DNA of 8,339 nt from Desulfocapsa sp. (GTDB lineage: Bacteria > Desulfobacterota > Desulfobulbia > Desulfobulbales > Desulfocapsaceae), in NCBI GenBank assembly GCA_030635405.1, contig DAOVZA010000068.1:1-8339 (forward strand). The letters are read 5' to 3'. A model generated the notes under the pieces. That model saw only the letters and a program-made list of their open reading frames with translations. It searched no databases and had not been told where the DNA came from. A program made the translations under genes and the position numbers. This document shows positions 1 to 8,157 of the stretch, piece after piece; the first letter of the stretch is position 1; every line of letters starts with the position of its first letter.

Positions 1-95
1 ACATGCGAACAGGCTTAGAAGAAAGAGAGGTAGTCGCCTTTGGTTACAAACTTTGTCATGCAGACGGTGCGCTTGTCCAATATTTTTCATTTTGA
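1..95 (+). CDS. possible 3' end of a convergent gene (partial)
   Basis: An open frame enters from the left edge and ends at TGA 93-95. From the ATG at 3-5 it reads 30 codons, beginning MRTGLEEREVVAFGYKL and ending QYFSF. The mix of a charged helix followed by a hydrophobic stretch looks protein-like, and the frame ends 34 bp before the stop of the convergent TPR-CHAT gene, which is normal spacing for two genes meeting tail to tail. It is too short to assign to a family, and a chance open frame of this length is quite possible. The ATG at position 3 may be internal. Confidence 0.3.
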   Translation, partial: MRTGLEEREVVAFGYKLCHADGALVQYFSF

Positions 96-129
96 TGTAT
101 CCATAATTTACAAGTAATATGGAGTTTGT

Positions 130-3100
130 TTATTTACCGTAATAGACAAACGGGGACCAAAAGTAGGGGCTTCTCCATTGTTCACCAAAGTCGCCGTTGA
201 TAAATTTTCCTTTTACTTCCATCAAGGCCTGATCGTATCCCATCCCACGATTATATACATTTTTATAGAGTTCTACCATAAATGCGGCGGTCGAGGCATC
301 TGAAACCTGCCAAAGGGAAACAGCAAGACCATTGGCGCCGGCAATTAGAAAGGATTGGGTAAGACCAACGACTCCTTCACCACCATAAATTTTGCCAAGG
401 CCCGTCTCGCATGCTGAAAGATTAACAAAATCAGCAGCAATATCGAGTTTGGCAATTTCCCCCATACGGAGGTAACCATCTTCACCTTGCTGACCTTCCT
501 TATATTGGGAAAGCACAAGTGCAGAAAGCTCTGGAATTTGTGACATAACCAGGCCATGGGTTGCGAAATGTAAAGCCTGATATTCAGAAAGTTTTCCTTC
601 CTTTGAGTATTGTTTGATTTTGTGTTCAGTAACATTATCACCGATAAGTATCTCACTATTCGGGATAATAGCAGAAAGTTTTTCAACCTCTTCTAATGTA
701 CCTGGAAGATTGGCCCATCTTGCTACTCCAAGCCGGGCATATGCACTGCGGGTGGAACATTTTGCTCCAATGATTGTACTTGTTTCTTTTTGCAATGAAA
801 CAAGTTGCTTCTGGGTATTGATGGTCCCCGCAGAAGATGCCATTTTTTCGTAGATAGCTCCTCCCATTGCCAGCATGGGTTTTCTTTTCTTCTTCGAATA
901 ATCTCTCTGCTGTAGTAGTTTATAAATGGTCAGGCTTTGGGTGTATTTGATTGTAAAATTTTCTGTCAGATAACTGTTTTCACTTGTTTTTAATGTTTCA
1001 AAGGGCAGAAACCCAAGGATACCATCTGGTACAATGGTAATTTTTGTTTTTCCAGTGAGATTTTCTTGAGCTGGTTCGATTAACAATTGATGCAGAAGGC
1101 GAGCAAACTCTCCAGCTTCTTTCTGCATATTCGGAGTAATCAGAAGCTTTCGGTAATAACGAATGGCGGTTCCAAAATCGTTTTGTTGTGTCTTATCGGC
1201 ATGAGAAAGCTTACCTTCCGGTTCTTGCTCTATAAGTTGTCCACGCTGTTTTTCGAGTAACATCAGGACAGGTTCTGAATACAAATGTTGACTTTTGGCT
1301 AAAAAGTTACCTTTGGATACTTCCTTCATGGCAATATCATTGTCTGTGATAACCATCAAAATAAAATCGTTATCGCTGATATTACTGAAGAGTACTATTG
1401 CTTCATCGGCGGCCAGAGTCTTTTGTATTTCTTCCAGAGTTGGAAGAGTATATTCATTGTTTATTCCAGCAATACGTTCAAGCAGCACCCTGGCTCTACT
1501 TTGTTCAACGGCCTCAAGTACCCCTTTAGAATTGTTAGTTTGCAGATATGCTGATGCCAGCAACTGGTAAGTGTTAATCTGACTGGCAAGATAGTCGCGT
1601 TTGATGTCTCCAGTTGCTGTTTTCCGAATTTTTTCTAATAAGCGGATAGATTCCTTAAAGTATTCTATGGCTCTATCAAATTTTTTCCAGGAGCCATATG
1701 CCCTGCCAAGACTAGAAAGGACTGATGCAACATCAGGTTCTCTACCGAGTTTTCTATTGATCGCCAACGCCTGCATAAAGTAATTGATGGCCTGTTCATA
1801 TTGTCTCTGATATCCGTATATAATCCCAATATTATGGACACTCACAGCATGACTGGCTTTGTGACCAGTTCTTTCACTAATGCGTATCCCCTTTTTAAAA
1901 TATGCAATGGCATCATCATATTGATACCGGGAAAAGTATACCACACCGATGTTGTTGAAAGCTGCTTCAACGCCTGCATCGTAACCAATTTTCTGGCTGA
2001 TACTCAGCGCCTTTTGATAGAATTCCATGGCCTTGTCATATTTTCCAAGAGATAAATAGACCTGGCCAATCTTGTTCAGGTGAATACTTTCTTCTTCTTT
2101 TTTTCCAACCTTTTTATTAATTTCCAGTGCCTGCGTGAAGTATTTAATAGCGGTATCATACTTGCCCCAGGATAAATAAAGTTCACCAATATTATGCAGA
2201 TTTACGGCTCTAGCTGTTTCTATTTGGAGTTTATCATTAATCGCCAGTGCCTGTTCAAAGTGATTAATGGCAATATCATATAAACCACGATCTCCATACA
2301 CCTTCCCCATGTTGTTGAGATTTGTTGCGACCCCAAGGTCGTTCTTCATCTTTTGATTTATGGATAGAGAACGCTGATAATTAATGATAGCGTCATCGTA
2401 TCGCCCCCAATCACTATAAACAGTACCAATGTTATTGAGGACGAAAGCAATCCCATTTGATATTTTAAATTTTTCGCAAAGCCTGAGTGATTTCTGAAAT
2501 ACCTCAATTGCTTTTCCGTATTCTCCCTTGGACTTATATACATGGCCAATATTATTCAGCAGGTTAGCTTCAATATCTACATTCCTGACGGTTTTATTGA
2601 TCTCCATGGCCTGGTTGAAATATGTAAGTGCCTTCTCGTAGGCGCCCTGGGATTGAAACAAATTACCGATGTTATTGAGTTGAGTAAGGGAGGCTCCCTG
2701 ATTGCCGCTCGTTGTATTAACGTCCAATGCCTGTTGGTAAAAATTCAGAGCCTTGTCGTATTGTCCCCAAAGCTCATGAATAACTGCAATCTCATTTAGA
2801 TTGACTGCCAGGATACGTTTTTCACCAACCCTTCTATTTAGCTCCAGGGATTGCTGATAGAATTTCATGGCTTTATCATATTTATTCAGTGAGTAATGTT
2901 CTTTCCCGATATTCTGAAGTTGAGCTGCTGCACCTTTTTCATTATTGAGATATTTATCTATTGTTAATGCCTGTTGAAAACATTCAATTGCATTGCTATG
3001 TTGACCAGCCAGAGAATAGTGGTAGCCTGCTGAATTGAAGGTGAGTGAAAGTATAGCAAGTCTTGGCTCTGGGCTATTCTGCTCAGCCATAGCTGATTTT

Positions 3101-3288
3101 TTATATAATCCAGCTGCTTCAAAATATTTCTTTTGTTTTTTTAGATCTTCTGCCTGACTCCAATATTGATTAGATAGTACATGGCTCTTGTGAGGGATGG
3201 AACAGGCGCAAAAAAGTATCAAACAAAGGAAAACCATGCCTGCGTTGCGCAGACAAGGATGGGACAACAACGGAAAGAATATTCTCAA
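130..3288 (-). CDS. TPR-CHAT lipoprotein, caspase-like protease
   Basis: Predicted lipid-anchored cysteine protease of the CHAT (caspase HetF associated with TPRs) family, 1052 aa. Residues 1-29 form a lipoprotein signal: Arg2 and Arg14, a hydrophobic run, then LFCAC with Cys29 as the acylated residue. Ser at +2 favours the outer membrane. A first TPR lies at about 41-72. Residues 77-556 are twelve TPRs in exact 40-residue register, each with a core like GxYDxAIxxFxQALxIN. A helical linker follows (about 560-700), then the CHAT domain (about 715-1052). The catalytic pair is visible as His911 in HFATHGLV and Cys960 in LSACETGLG, so the enzyme looks intact. TTG at 3288 is chosen because AAGGGG lies 8 nt upstream and a stop lies in frame just before it; the in-frame ATG at 3237 has a poor site and would lose the n-region. 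It is the third gene of the operon, after a 76-bp gap. The TPR array probably binds a partner or substrate; neither can be named. Confidence 0.93.
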   Translation of the reverse strand: MRIFFPLLSHPCLRNAGMVFLCLILFCACSIPHKSHVLSNQYWSQAEDLKKQKKYFEAAGLYKKSAMAEQNSPEPRLAILSLTFNSAGYHYSLAGQHSNAIECFQQALTIDKYLNNEKGAAAQLQNIGKEHYSLNKYDKAMKFYQQSLELNRRVGEKRILAVNLNEIAVIHELWGQYDKALNFYQQALDVNTTSGNQGASLTQLNNIGNLFQSQGAYEKALTYFNQAMEINKTVRNVDIEANLLNNIGHVYKSKGEYGKAIEVFQKSLRLCEKFKISNGIAFVLNNIGTVYSDWGRYDDAIINYQRSLSINQKMKNDLGVATNLNNMGKVYGDRGLYDIAINHFEQALAINDKLQIETARAVNLHNIGELYLSWGKYDTAIKYFTQALEINKKVGKKEEESIHLNKIGQVYLSLGKYDKAMEFYQKALSISQKIGYDAGVEAAFNNIGVVYFSRYQYDDAIAYFKKGIRISERTGHKASHAVSVHNIGIIYGYQRQYEQAINYFMQALAINRKLGREPDVASVLSSLGRAYGSWKKFDRAIEYFKESIRLLEKIRKTATGDIKRDYLASQINTYQLLASAYLQTNNSKGVLEAVEQSRARVLLERIAGINNEYTLPTLEEIQKTLAADEAIVLFSNISDNDFILMVITDNDIAMKEVSKGNFLAKSQHLYSEPVLMLLEKQRGQLIEQEPEGKLSHADKTQQNDFGTAIRYYRKLLITPNMQKEAGEFARLLHQLLIEPAQENLTGKTKITIVPDGILGFLPFETLKTSENSYLTENFTIKYTQSLTIYKLLQQRDYSKKKRKPMLAMGGAIYEKMASSAGTINTQKQLVSLQKETSTIIGAKCSTRSAYARLGVARWANLPGTLEEVEKLSAIIPNSEILIGDNVTEHKIKQYSKEGKLSEYQALHFATHGLVMSQIPELSALVLSQYKEGQQGEDGYLRMGEIAKLDIAADFVNLSACETGLGKIYGGEGVVGLTQSFLIAGANGLAVSLWQVSDASTAAFMVELYKNVYNRGMGYDQALMEVKGKFINGDFGEQWRSPYFWSPFVYYGK
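1621..3060 (-). repeat. twelve 120-bp tandem TPR-coding units
   Basis: The DNA has a 120-bp period inside the TPR-CHAT gene. On the plus strand a short signature related to TCATA or TCGTA (the reverse complement of the Tyr-Asp or Tyr-Glu codons in each repeat) recurs at the same phase at 1800, 1920, 2040, 2160, 2280, 2400, 2520, 2640, 2760 and 2880, with variants at 1680 and 3000. No insertion or deletion breaks the register over 1440 bp. Each unit encodes one 40-residue TPR with a second-helix core such as YDKAMxFYQQSLELN. The units differ at many bases, so this is an old, diverged array maintained by protein structure rather than a fresh duplication. Confidence 0.9.
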
Positions 3289-3364
3289 GTTTTTTACCCC
3301 TTAAAGAAACAATACAGTTGAGCTGTGACTTCGAAACAGTATCAACAGGTATTCCAGGATATTA

Positions 3365-5302
3365 TTATTCCAAATAGTTGCTATCTTCTAACAACTCTCC
3401 CTTCTCCTGCATAACGTTCTTCGGTAATTTTAACAGCCAGCGAAACGGATTGCTAGAATCTGGTATTAGGCCTCGTATTCCTGGTGGCTTGCCTTTCAAG
3501 CTCATTGTCATATCTCTAACCACCACCATCTTAGTGGCAAAATAGGAGTGAAATTCAGGAACACTCCAGGGAGTAACCTCCACACCTGATGCATCAATTA
3601 CATTCATTCCCTCCAGAGTTGTTAAAGGGATTCCCAAGCGCTTGGCATCATTAATATCACCTGAGTAGGTGAGGGCAGTATCGTTCTTCGATGCGTATAT
3701 TGACCAGTTGGCTGCAAGTGTGACAACTGCGGGTGCAATTTGCTCCTGAAAGAGGCGAGCATCAAAGTCAGGAGCAGCCAGGATAATGTTTTTAAATAAT
3801 GGGTCTTTCAAAGGACCACGTTGAAGTGAAATCCTGTTTAATGCACCAATCAGTGCCTGATTCCCCATGCTGTGAGCGATGAGGTGTAATCCTTTTTGCG
3901 GAAATTGTTTATTAAGATCGATCAGTAACTGTTCAAGGTGTGCAACACTCCAGTTAACGTCTTCGCGATCAGCCCAGTAGTCAAAGAGACTGTCGTTAGA
4001 TGGCCAGGAAAACATAAATGGTGCACCTTTAAAATCAAGATCAACTGCTATCTGGGCTGTCCGTTTAGCTACGATTTCAAAGGATTGATTGAAACCATGA
4101 ATAAAAACCATAATATCATTGGCAGTAGTATCAGTATGGCTATTTCCTGAATTTTTCCCAAGCCGTGAATACATTTCGCTTTTTGACAATGGCGTAACAG
4201 CCAGTAAAACGAAATGATCCTCTGTACTTTCAAAAAAATCCAGACCAAGAAAAGGGCTTTCGATTTGTCCGAGTTGATGGCTTTCAGGAATAGAAACTGT
4301 GCATAAGCCATAGGACAATGCACTGTTATCTGAACGCATTGTACCAAAATACTCATCAGGATCTGGATTTCCGGTCACATTCCTGTCGGTGGCATAATAA
4401 ACAGTTTTTTTATACGATTTACTGAGCTGCGGCCCTTCGCCACGGGTTTGATTTTTCTTTTCCTTTACGATGTGCTTACTAATTTCTCCTATGTTGGTAA
4501 GACTCAGATTTTTCGGAATAGGGACATTATTTGTATCGCAGAGCATAACAAGGATTTCATACGCTCCGTAAGTATCTACCCCAAGGTCTTTTATAATATC
4601 AGTACCTTTACTGATATGACCGAGAGTTATCCCTAGCTGTTCTGAGATCGTTTGGCGTACTAAAAAAAACACCTTTTGTTCATATCCGTTAAACAGTTTC
4701 TGGTCTGAACAGCCAAAAGAGGAGATCGTTATTTTTTGTTCTGTGTCTGATAGGCTTCCTCCATCTTTTTCTTCGCTTTGCTTATTGAAAAGTTGAAAAG
4801 ATACAGTGATCTCTTTCTGGTTTGCTTTGCTTAGGAGTGCTAATAAGCCCTGGTCATTTTCTTTTGTTGCAGAAAAGAGAATTATTTTTTGATGTTCAGA
4901 GATCTCTGTTGATTCTCTTTCAAGCAGGTCCATGGCCTTTTGTAATCCCAAAGATACAGAACCTTGAGCGACATTATCAATAGTGAGTTCTTTTAGGCTC
5001 TTTTTTATCTTCTTCCAACTTGTTAATGCGTGGATTTTTGTTGCAGCGGATGTGCCAGAAAATTCAACAATGCTAACCCTCGATTGCGGATACATGATCA
5101 GTTCTTCATTTAACAGGTCGAGTGCTTTGTCTTTAACAATTCCAAGGCCAGTATCTTCTGTTACCATACACTGTGTATCCATAGCCCTGGACACATCAAA
5201 AACAAATACCAGCTGCCTGGCATAAGCCACTGGCAGAACTATAAAAAACAACAAAAAGAGAATAAAAAACATCGAAAATATCTGTTTTACTGATATTGTC
5301 AC
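3365..5302 (-). CDS. secreted vWA / ACP-like / DUF900 alpha-beta hydrolase fusion
   Basis: Predicted exported serine hydrolase of 645 aa (numbering from the GTG at 5302). A signal peptide ends near Ala28 (AYA before RQ). A von Willebrand A-like domain follows (about 31-180), but its metal site is degenerate: DVSRAM (Asp36) stands for the usual DxSxS, and the late Asp of the fold is replaced in LFSATKEND. Residues about 211-283 resemble an acyl carrier protein, with DLGVDTYGAYEIL where a carrier has DSL; Thr244 replaces the phosphopantetheine Ser. The DUF900-type hydrolase covers about 300-600: YYATDRN at its start, HGFNQ (His402) near the oxyanion loop, nucleophile Ser478 in AHSMGN, Asp512 or Asp514 in APDFDA, and His585 in EFHSYF. 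Substrate unknown; lipase, esterase or peptidase activity are all possible. GTG is preferred over the TTG at 5308 because AAGAGG sits 6 nt before GTG and abuts TTG. It begins 10 nt after the caspase gene, so translation is probably coupled. Confidence 0.9.
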   Translation of the reverse strand: MTISVKQIFSMFFILFLLFFIVLPVAYARQLVFVFDVSRAMDTQCMVTEDTGLGIVKDKALDLLNEELIMYPQSRVSIVEFSGTSAATKIHALTSWKKIKKSLKELTIDNVAQGSVSLGLQKAMDLLERESTEISEHQKIILFSATKENDQGLLALLSKANQKEITVSFQLFNKQSEEKDGGSLSDTEQKITISSFGCSDQKLFNGYEQKVFFLVRQTISEQLGITLGHISKGTDIIKDLGVDTYGAYEILVMLCDTNNVPIPKNLSLTNIGEISKHIVKEKKNQTRGEGPQLSKSYKKTVYYATDRNVTGNPDPDEYFGTMRSDNSALSYGLCTVSIPESHQLGQIESPFLGLDFFESTEDHFVLLAVTPLSKSEMYSRLGKNSGNSHTDTTANDIMVFIHGFNQSFEIVAKRTAQIAVDLDFKGAPFMFSWPSNDSLFDYWADREDVNWSVAHLEQLLIDLNKQFPQKGLHLIAHSMGNQALIGALNRISLQRGPLKDPLFKNIILAAPDFDARLFQEQIAPAVVTLAANWSIYASKNDTALTYSGDINDAKRLGIPLTTLEGMNVIDASGVEVTPWSVPEFHSYFATKMVVVRDMTMSLKGKPPGIRGLIPDSSNPFRWLLKLPKNVMQEKGELLEDSNYLE

Positions 5303-5315
5303 AGCCAACCTCTTA
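5303..5315 (-). promoter_or_regulatory. ribosome binding site that selects the GTG start
   Basis: On the minus strand the caspase gene's TAA stop (5315-5313) is followed at once by GAGG, then TTGGCT, then GTG. The resulting AAGAGG-type Shine-Dalgarno overlaps the stop codon. It is 6 nt from GTG (5302-5300), an ideal distance, but has no spacer before the TTG at 5308. This supports translational coupling of the two genes and a start two codons later than the longest open frame. Confidence 0.65.
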
Positions 5316-7460
5316 TTTTTTTTTCAAAAGAATATTCACAGACATTTGCATGGTACCCCATTTACTTAAAATTGGGTCTGCCAGAATCTGTTTTCCTCTT
5401 GTTTTTCCACCAATTGCAGCAACGATTAAGTTGTTAAATGGGTTTGAAAATCCTCTTGTTGATCCTGTACTGCCTTTCAACTCGCCGGTTTTTGTGTAGC
5501 TTTCCTGGGCGAAATATTTAACGGGGATGGGTTCTTCAGAAGCTATAATTTTGATAGTTTCATTGCCACTACTCAGTACCAGCCTGCCAACTTTTCGGGT
5601 ATCAACTATATCTTGCCTTCCATGATGAAGTTTTGCAGCTTCATCATTACTTGTTCCACGTCTTGGAAACAGAACGACTATAGCGTCATCGGGGCCAATA
5701 TTTAGAATATACAGGTATGTATCCTTTTCACCGTCATTTCTAATAGTAAATGTTACGCTATCACCTTCCTGGAGATCTTGATCTTCTAATTGTGCAAAAG
5801 GGAATGTATTTATTTTTTCAAAATATCCCTGTCGATCCTTAAGGCAATTATCTCCTATGGTACATGACGGTACGGGTTTCCAGGTATTAACCATTACAGT
5901 TAAATCTGGAGGGAATTGTGATGATAAACGTTTAATTTCCCGAGCTCTTGCAATTTTTTTGAGTGCATTACTTATCTGTTTCCAACTCTCTGTCGGGTCA
6001 TTATATCTGATCTTCAGCTCCTCATGCCATAGATGATGAGTACTGTTCAATATCCATATTTCTGTTTTTTCCTCCAAACTTGATAACGGCAGGACTTTAG
6101 CTGTACCTGTAAGAGGAATATCACCTCCTGACTGAATAACCGGGTGAGTAACGTAAACAGTCATTGTGTGTGGGGTTTGAGCATCAACCAAGGTGAATCC
6201 CGGAATAGGATCAGCAACAAAAGAGGAATGCAATTCTTTCATAACCACCATAGCATCCGAACTTGCAAAATCCCCATCGATGGACAGAGGGATTGGTTTG
6301 ATATTATAGGCATGTTGTTTCTCAATCATGAAGTCAGTGACCTTTAGGGAACCACCAATAACCTTCCCCTCACATCTAAATGGAGTGCAGGATATTAATT
6401 CAAGCAGCGTCCGTTCTTGCCTGCTTCCAGTTGGATCAAAAATTTGATAAGTGGAACCAACCGATGCTCCTGTGATTTTGCCATGCAGAATGGTTGCTGT
6501 TTGCTGACCATTGTTTATCGAAAGCACAGGGAAATGTGTCTTTCTATCTGTAACAGATCCTCCAAAAACAGATGCGTCACTTAAAGTACCACTAATTTGA
6601 GGTGTCTGAACACCCCGTTCACTTTGAACCTGAACCCGTGTTTTCCATAACAAATCATGCCATGTATCACCAGATCGTGCAGCTCCAAGGCTTTCAACCC
6701 AAAACCAGGTAAACAAACCATAGGGTGTATCATCAGGTATATACTCTCCGGCCTGTTCGGTATCATCAGAGGAGCTGATGAACACCGTGCTAGGCGTGAT
6801 AGCGAAGTGAAATAGTTTTGTAGCAAGTGGATGCTTTCGTTTATCCAGCCCGGCCGCACGGGTCTTTAAAGGGAATTGCCCTCGAGTAATACTTCCTGAG
6901 TAACAGGAATCAGAAACTAGAATCACCTGGTCCGCATAATCGGAGATACGATTCAGCCATTCATGAATTTCATCATCTAAAATATCCCACTGATCAATTC
7001 CTTCAAATTGAGTGGTTCGTGCGCCATAACTTACCCACGTTTGATCAAATTTTTCTCTTTCTTCAGAATGAAGATTTATTGTCTGAGATCCATGACCTGA
7101 ATAATGTATGTATACCAAACCACCATTTTCCTTTTTAACTTTGACGACCAAGTCATTCATGGCTTTTTCTATTTCTTTGTGAGTAGCCTGACTGTCTTTG
7201 AGTGTAACAATATGATCTTCCTGGAAGCCGAGATGGCTTTGTAATAATACCTCTCTTGTTAGATCAATATCATTAAGGGTACCATCCAGGGAGTATAGGT
7301 CTGGAACAGCAGAATAATCGCCAATACCTATTAGAAGTGCATATTTTTCGGCACTTTGAGCCGAAGTGACGACAGAAAAGAAAACAAAGAGACAAACAAG
7401 GATGGCAATTGTTTGCGAGGGGCCCGGCAGACGTTGCCATATGAGGTGGCATTTTATCAA
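5313..7460 (-). CDS. secreted metacaspase-like C14 peptidase with DUF4384-like domain
   Basis: Predicted exported caspase-fold cysteine protease, 715 aa. A signal peptide spans residues 1-37 (basic start, hydrophobic 17-31, TSAQSA before EKY). The C14 domain covers about 39-310: strand KYALLIGIGDYS, catalytic His123 in HYSGHGSQ, and catalytic Cys186 in SDSCYSG. Asp184, two residues before Cys, matches the acidic residue that gives metacaspases a preference for Arg or Lys at P1, so basic P1 specificity is inferred. A beta-rich middle (about 320-480) is not recognised. A DUF4384-like domain lies at about 545-645, with EGDSVTF, YLYILNIGPDDAIVVLFP and IKIIASEEPIP. Cys358/Cys363 and Cys533/Cys539 could form disulfides in the periplasm. 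The start is TTG: no other start codon lies between it and the upstream in-frame TAG, and GGGG lies 8 nt before it. It is the first gene of the operon. Its substrate is unknown; the neighbouring products are candidates. Confidence 0.92.
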   Translation of the reverse strand: MIKCHLIWQRLPGPSQTIAILVCLFVFFSVVTSAQSAEKYALLIGIGDYSAVPDLYSLDGTLNDIDLTREVLLQSHLGFQEDHIVTLKDSQATHKEIEKAMNDLVVKVKKENGGLVYIHYSGHGSQTINLHSEEREKFDQTWVSYGARTTQFEGIDQWDILDDEIHEWLNRISDYADQVILVSDSCYSGSITRGQFPLKTRAAGLDKRKHPLATKLFHFAITPSTVFISSSDDTEQAGEYIPDDTPYGLFTWFWVESLGAARSGDTWHDLLWKTRVQVQSERGVQTPQISGTLSDASVFGGSVTDRKTHFPVLSINNGQQTATILHGKITGASVGSTYQIFDPTGSRQERTLLELISCTPFRCEGKVIGGSLKVTDFMIEKQHAYNIKPIPLSIDGDFASSDAMVVMKELHSSFVADPIPGFTLVDAQTPHTMTVYVTHPVIQSGGDIPLTGTAKVLPLSSLEEKTEIWILNSTHHLWHEELKIRYNDPTESWKQISNALKKIARAREIKRLSSQFPPDLTVMVNTWKPVPSCTIGDNCLKDRQGYFEKINTFPFAQLEDQDLQEGDSVTFTIRNDGEKDTYLYILNIGPDDAIVVLFPRRGTSNDEAAKLHHGRQDIVDTRKVGRLVLSSGNETIKIIASEEPIPVKYFAQESYTKTGELKGSTGSTRGFSNPFNNLIVAAIGGKTRGKQILADPILSKWGTMQMSVNILLKKK

Positions 7461-7691
7461 GGCAGTTTCCCCGTTATTGATATTGGTTGTTCTGCATAAT
7501 GGAACTATTTTCTACGATACGATAATTTGACAAAAATCAGTAGAGTAACGTATTCTCAAACACATTTTATCATGTTTTTAATTTTTATGAGAACAAATAT
7601 ATTTTTGTGACTTACTCTGTCCCGGTCGATGTCCCAGCTGAAATGAGGCCAATTTGGTTTTTACCAGATATAATGAGTCATTTACGCTCCC

Positions 7692-7730
7692 TAATCAATT
7701 CAATATTTGATTTGATTACAGGGTGTAATC
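7692..7730. repeat. overlapping palindromes upstream of the operon
   Basis: TAATCAA (7692-7698) is mirrored by TTGATTA (7712-7718). The second arm overlaps a perfect short hairpin, GATTACA (7714-7720), GGG, TGTAATC (7724-7730). They lie about 230-270 bp upstream of the caspase gene start. They could be operator sites or the stem of a small RNA; nothing in the sequence decides this. Confidence 0.4.
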
Positions 7731-8118
7731 ACTTCATTTACAAGAGGGTGATGTCTGGAATATGTGAAAAAAGGGCAATAGTGATCTATCTTAAAAGCAG
7801 TTTGCAGGCTTTGCCTATGTTCTTTTAGTAGGTTTTTTTGTGCATTATCCATGGCAATTCAGTTAATGCTTTGAGCCCACTTCTATCAAGCCTTATTTGA
7901 ATTAACAGATAAAATGGTACACTAACTTGTTTTTCTGTGTGATAAGCATTACTTCTGCTTCATTGGATTTCGTTTTCATACCACAAGTCATCAAAATGAA
8001 CTTTTACTTTTCGGGAAGTGAATAGTGCAAACACACACAAAACTCCTGATAAGGTATGACTTATATGACATGAGGTGCGTCTCTAAAAAAAAGAGGCACA
8101 ACTAAGATTGTGTGAAAT

Positions 8119-8149
8119 GTGTGTACGGAGATGTGTACTCGCCGTACAC
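8119..8149. repeat. GTGTAC motif cluster, possible recombinase arm sites
   Basis: Three GTGTAC-type motifs fall within 31 bases: GTGTACGG (8121-8128), GTGTAC (8133-8138, same direction) and CCGTACAC (8142-8149, inverted, pairing with the first). A related pair, GTGTAT at 8281-8286 and 8293-8298, lies on the other side of the tRNA 3' end. Short repeated motifs flanking a tRNA 3' end are typical of the arm-binding sites of tyrosine recombinases, so this is proposed as part of an attachment site. No integrase gene is visible in the window. Confidence 0.4.
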
Positions 8150-8157
8150 TAAAACAA

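Noticed and set aside
1621..3060. Regular 120-bp periodicity resembling a repeat array such as CRISPR.
   Set aside because: The period falls entirely in one reading frame and encodes 40-residue TPRs; units are diverged and there are no identical repeats with unique spacers.
130..3288. TPR-CHAT as the protease partner of a type III-E CRISPR effector.
   Set aside because: There is no CRISPR array, gRAMP-like effector or other cas gene in the window, and this protein has a lipoprotein signal that would place it outside the cytoplasm.
3289..3364. Terminator or separate promoter between the hydrolase and CHAT genes.
   Set aside because: No stable stem followed by T residues and no good promoter pair was found in these 76 bases, so co-transcription is the simpler reading.
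7505..7533. Minus-strand promoter with -35 TTGTCA at 7533-7528.
   Set aside because: No hexamer close to TATAAT lies 16-18 nt downstream, so a sigma-70 promoter cannot be supported.
7607..7828. Open frame of 73 codons on the plus strand in the spacer.
   Set aside because: No clear ribosome binding site, no recognisable domain, and it runs through the palindromes and the GC-rich patch; it looks like a chance frame.
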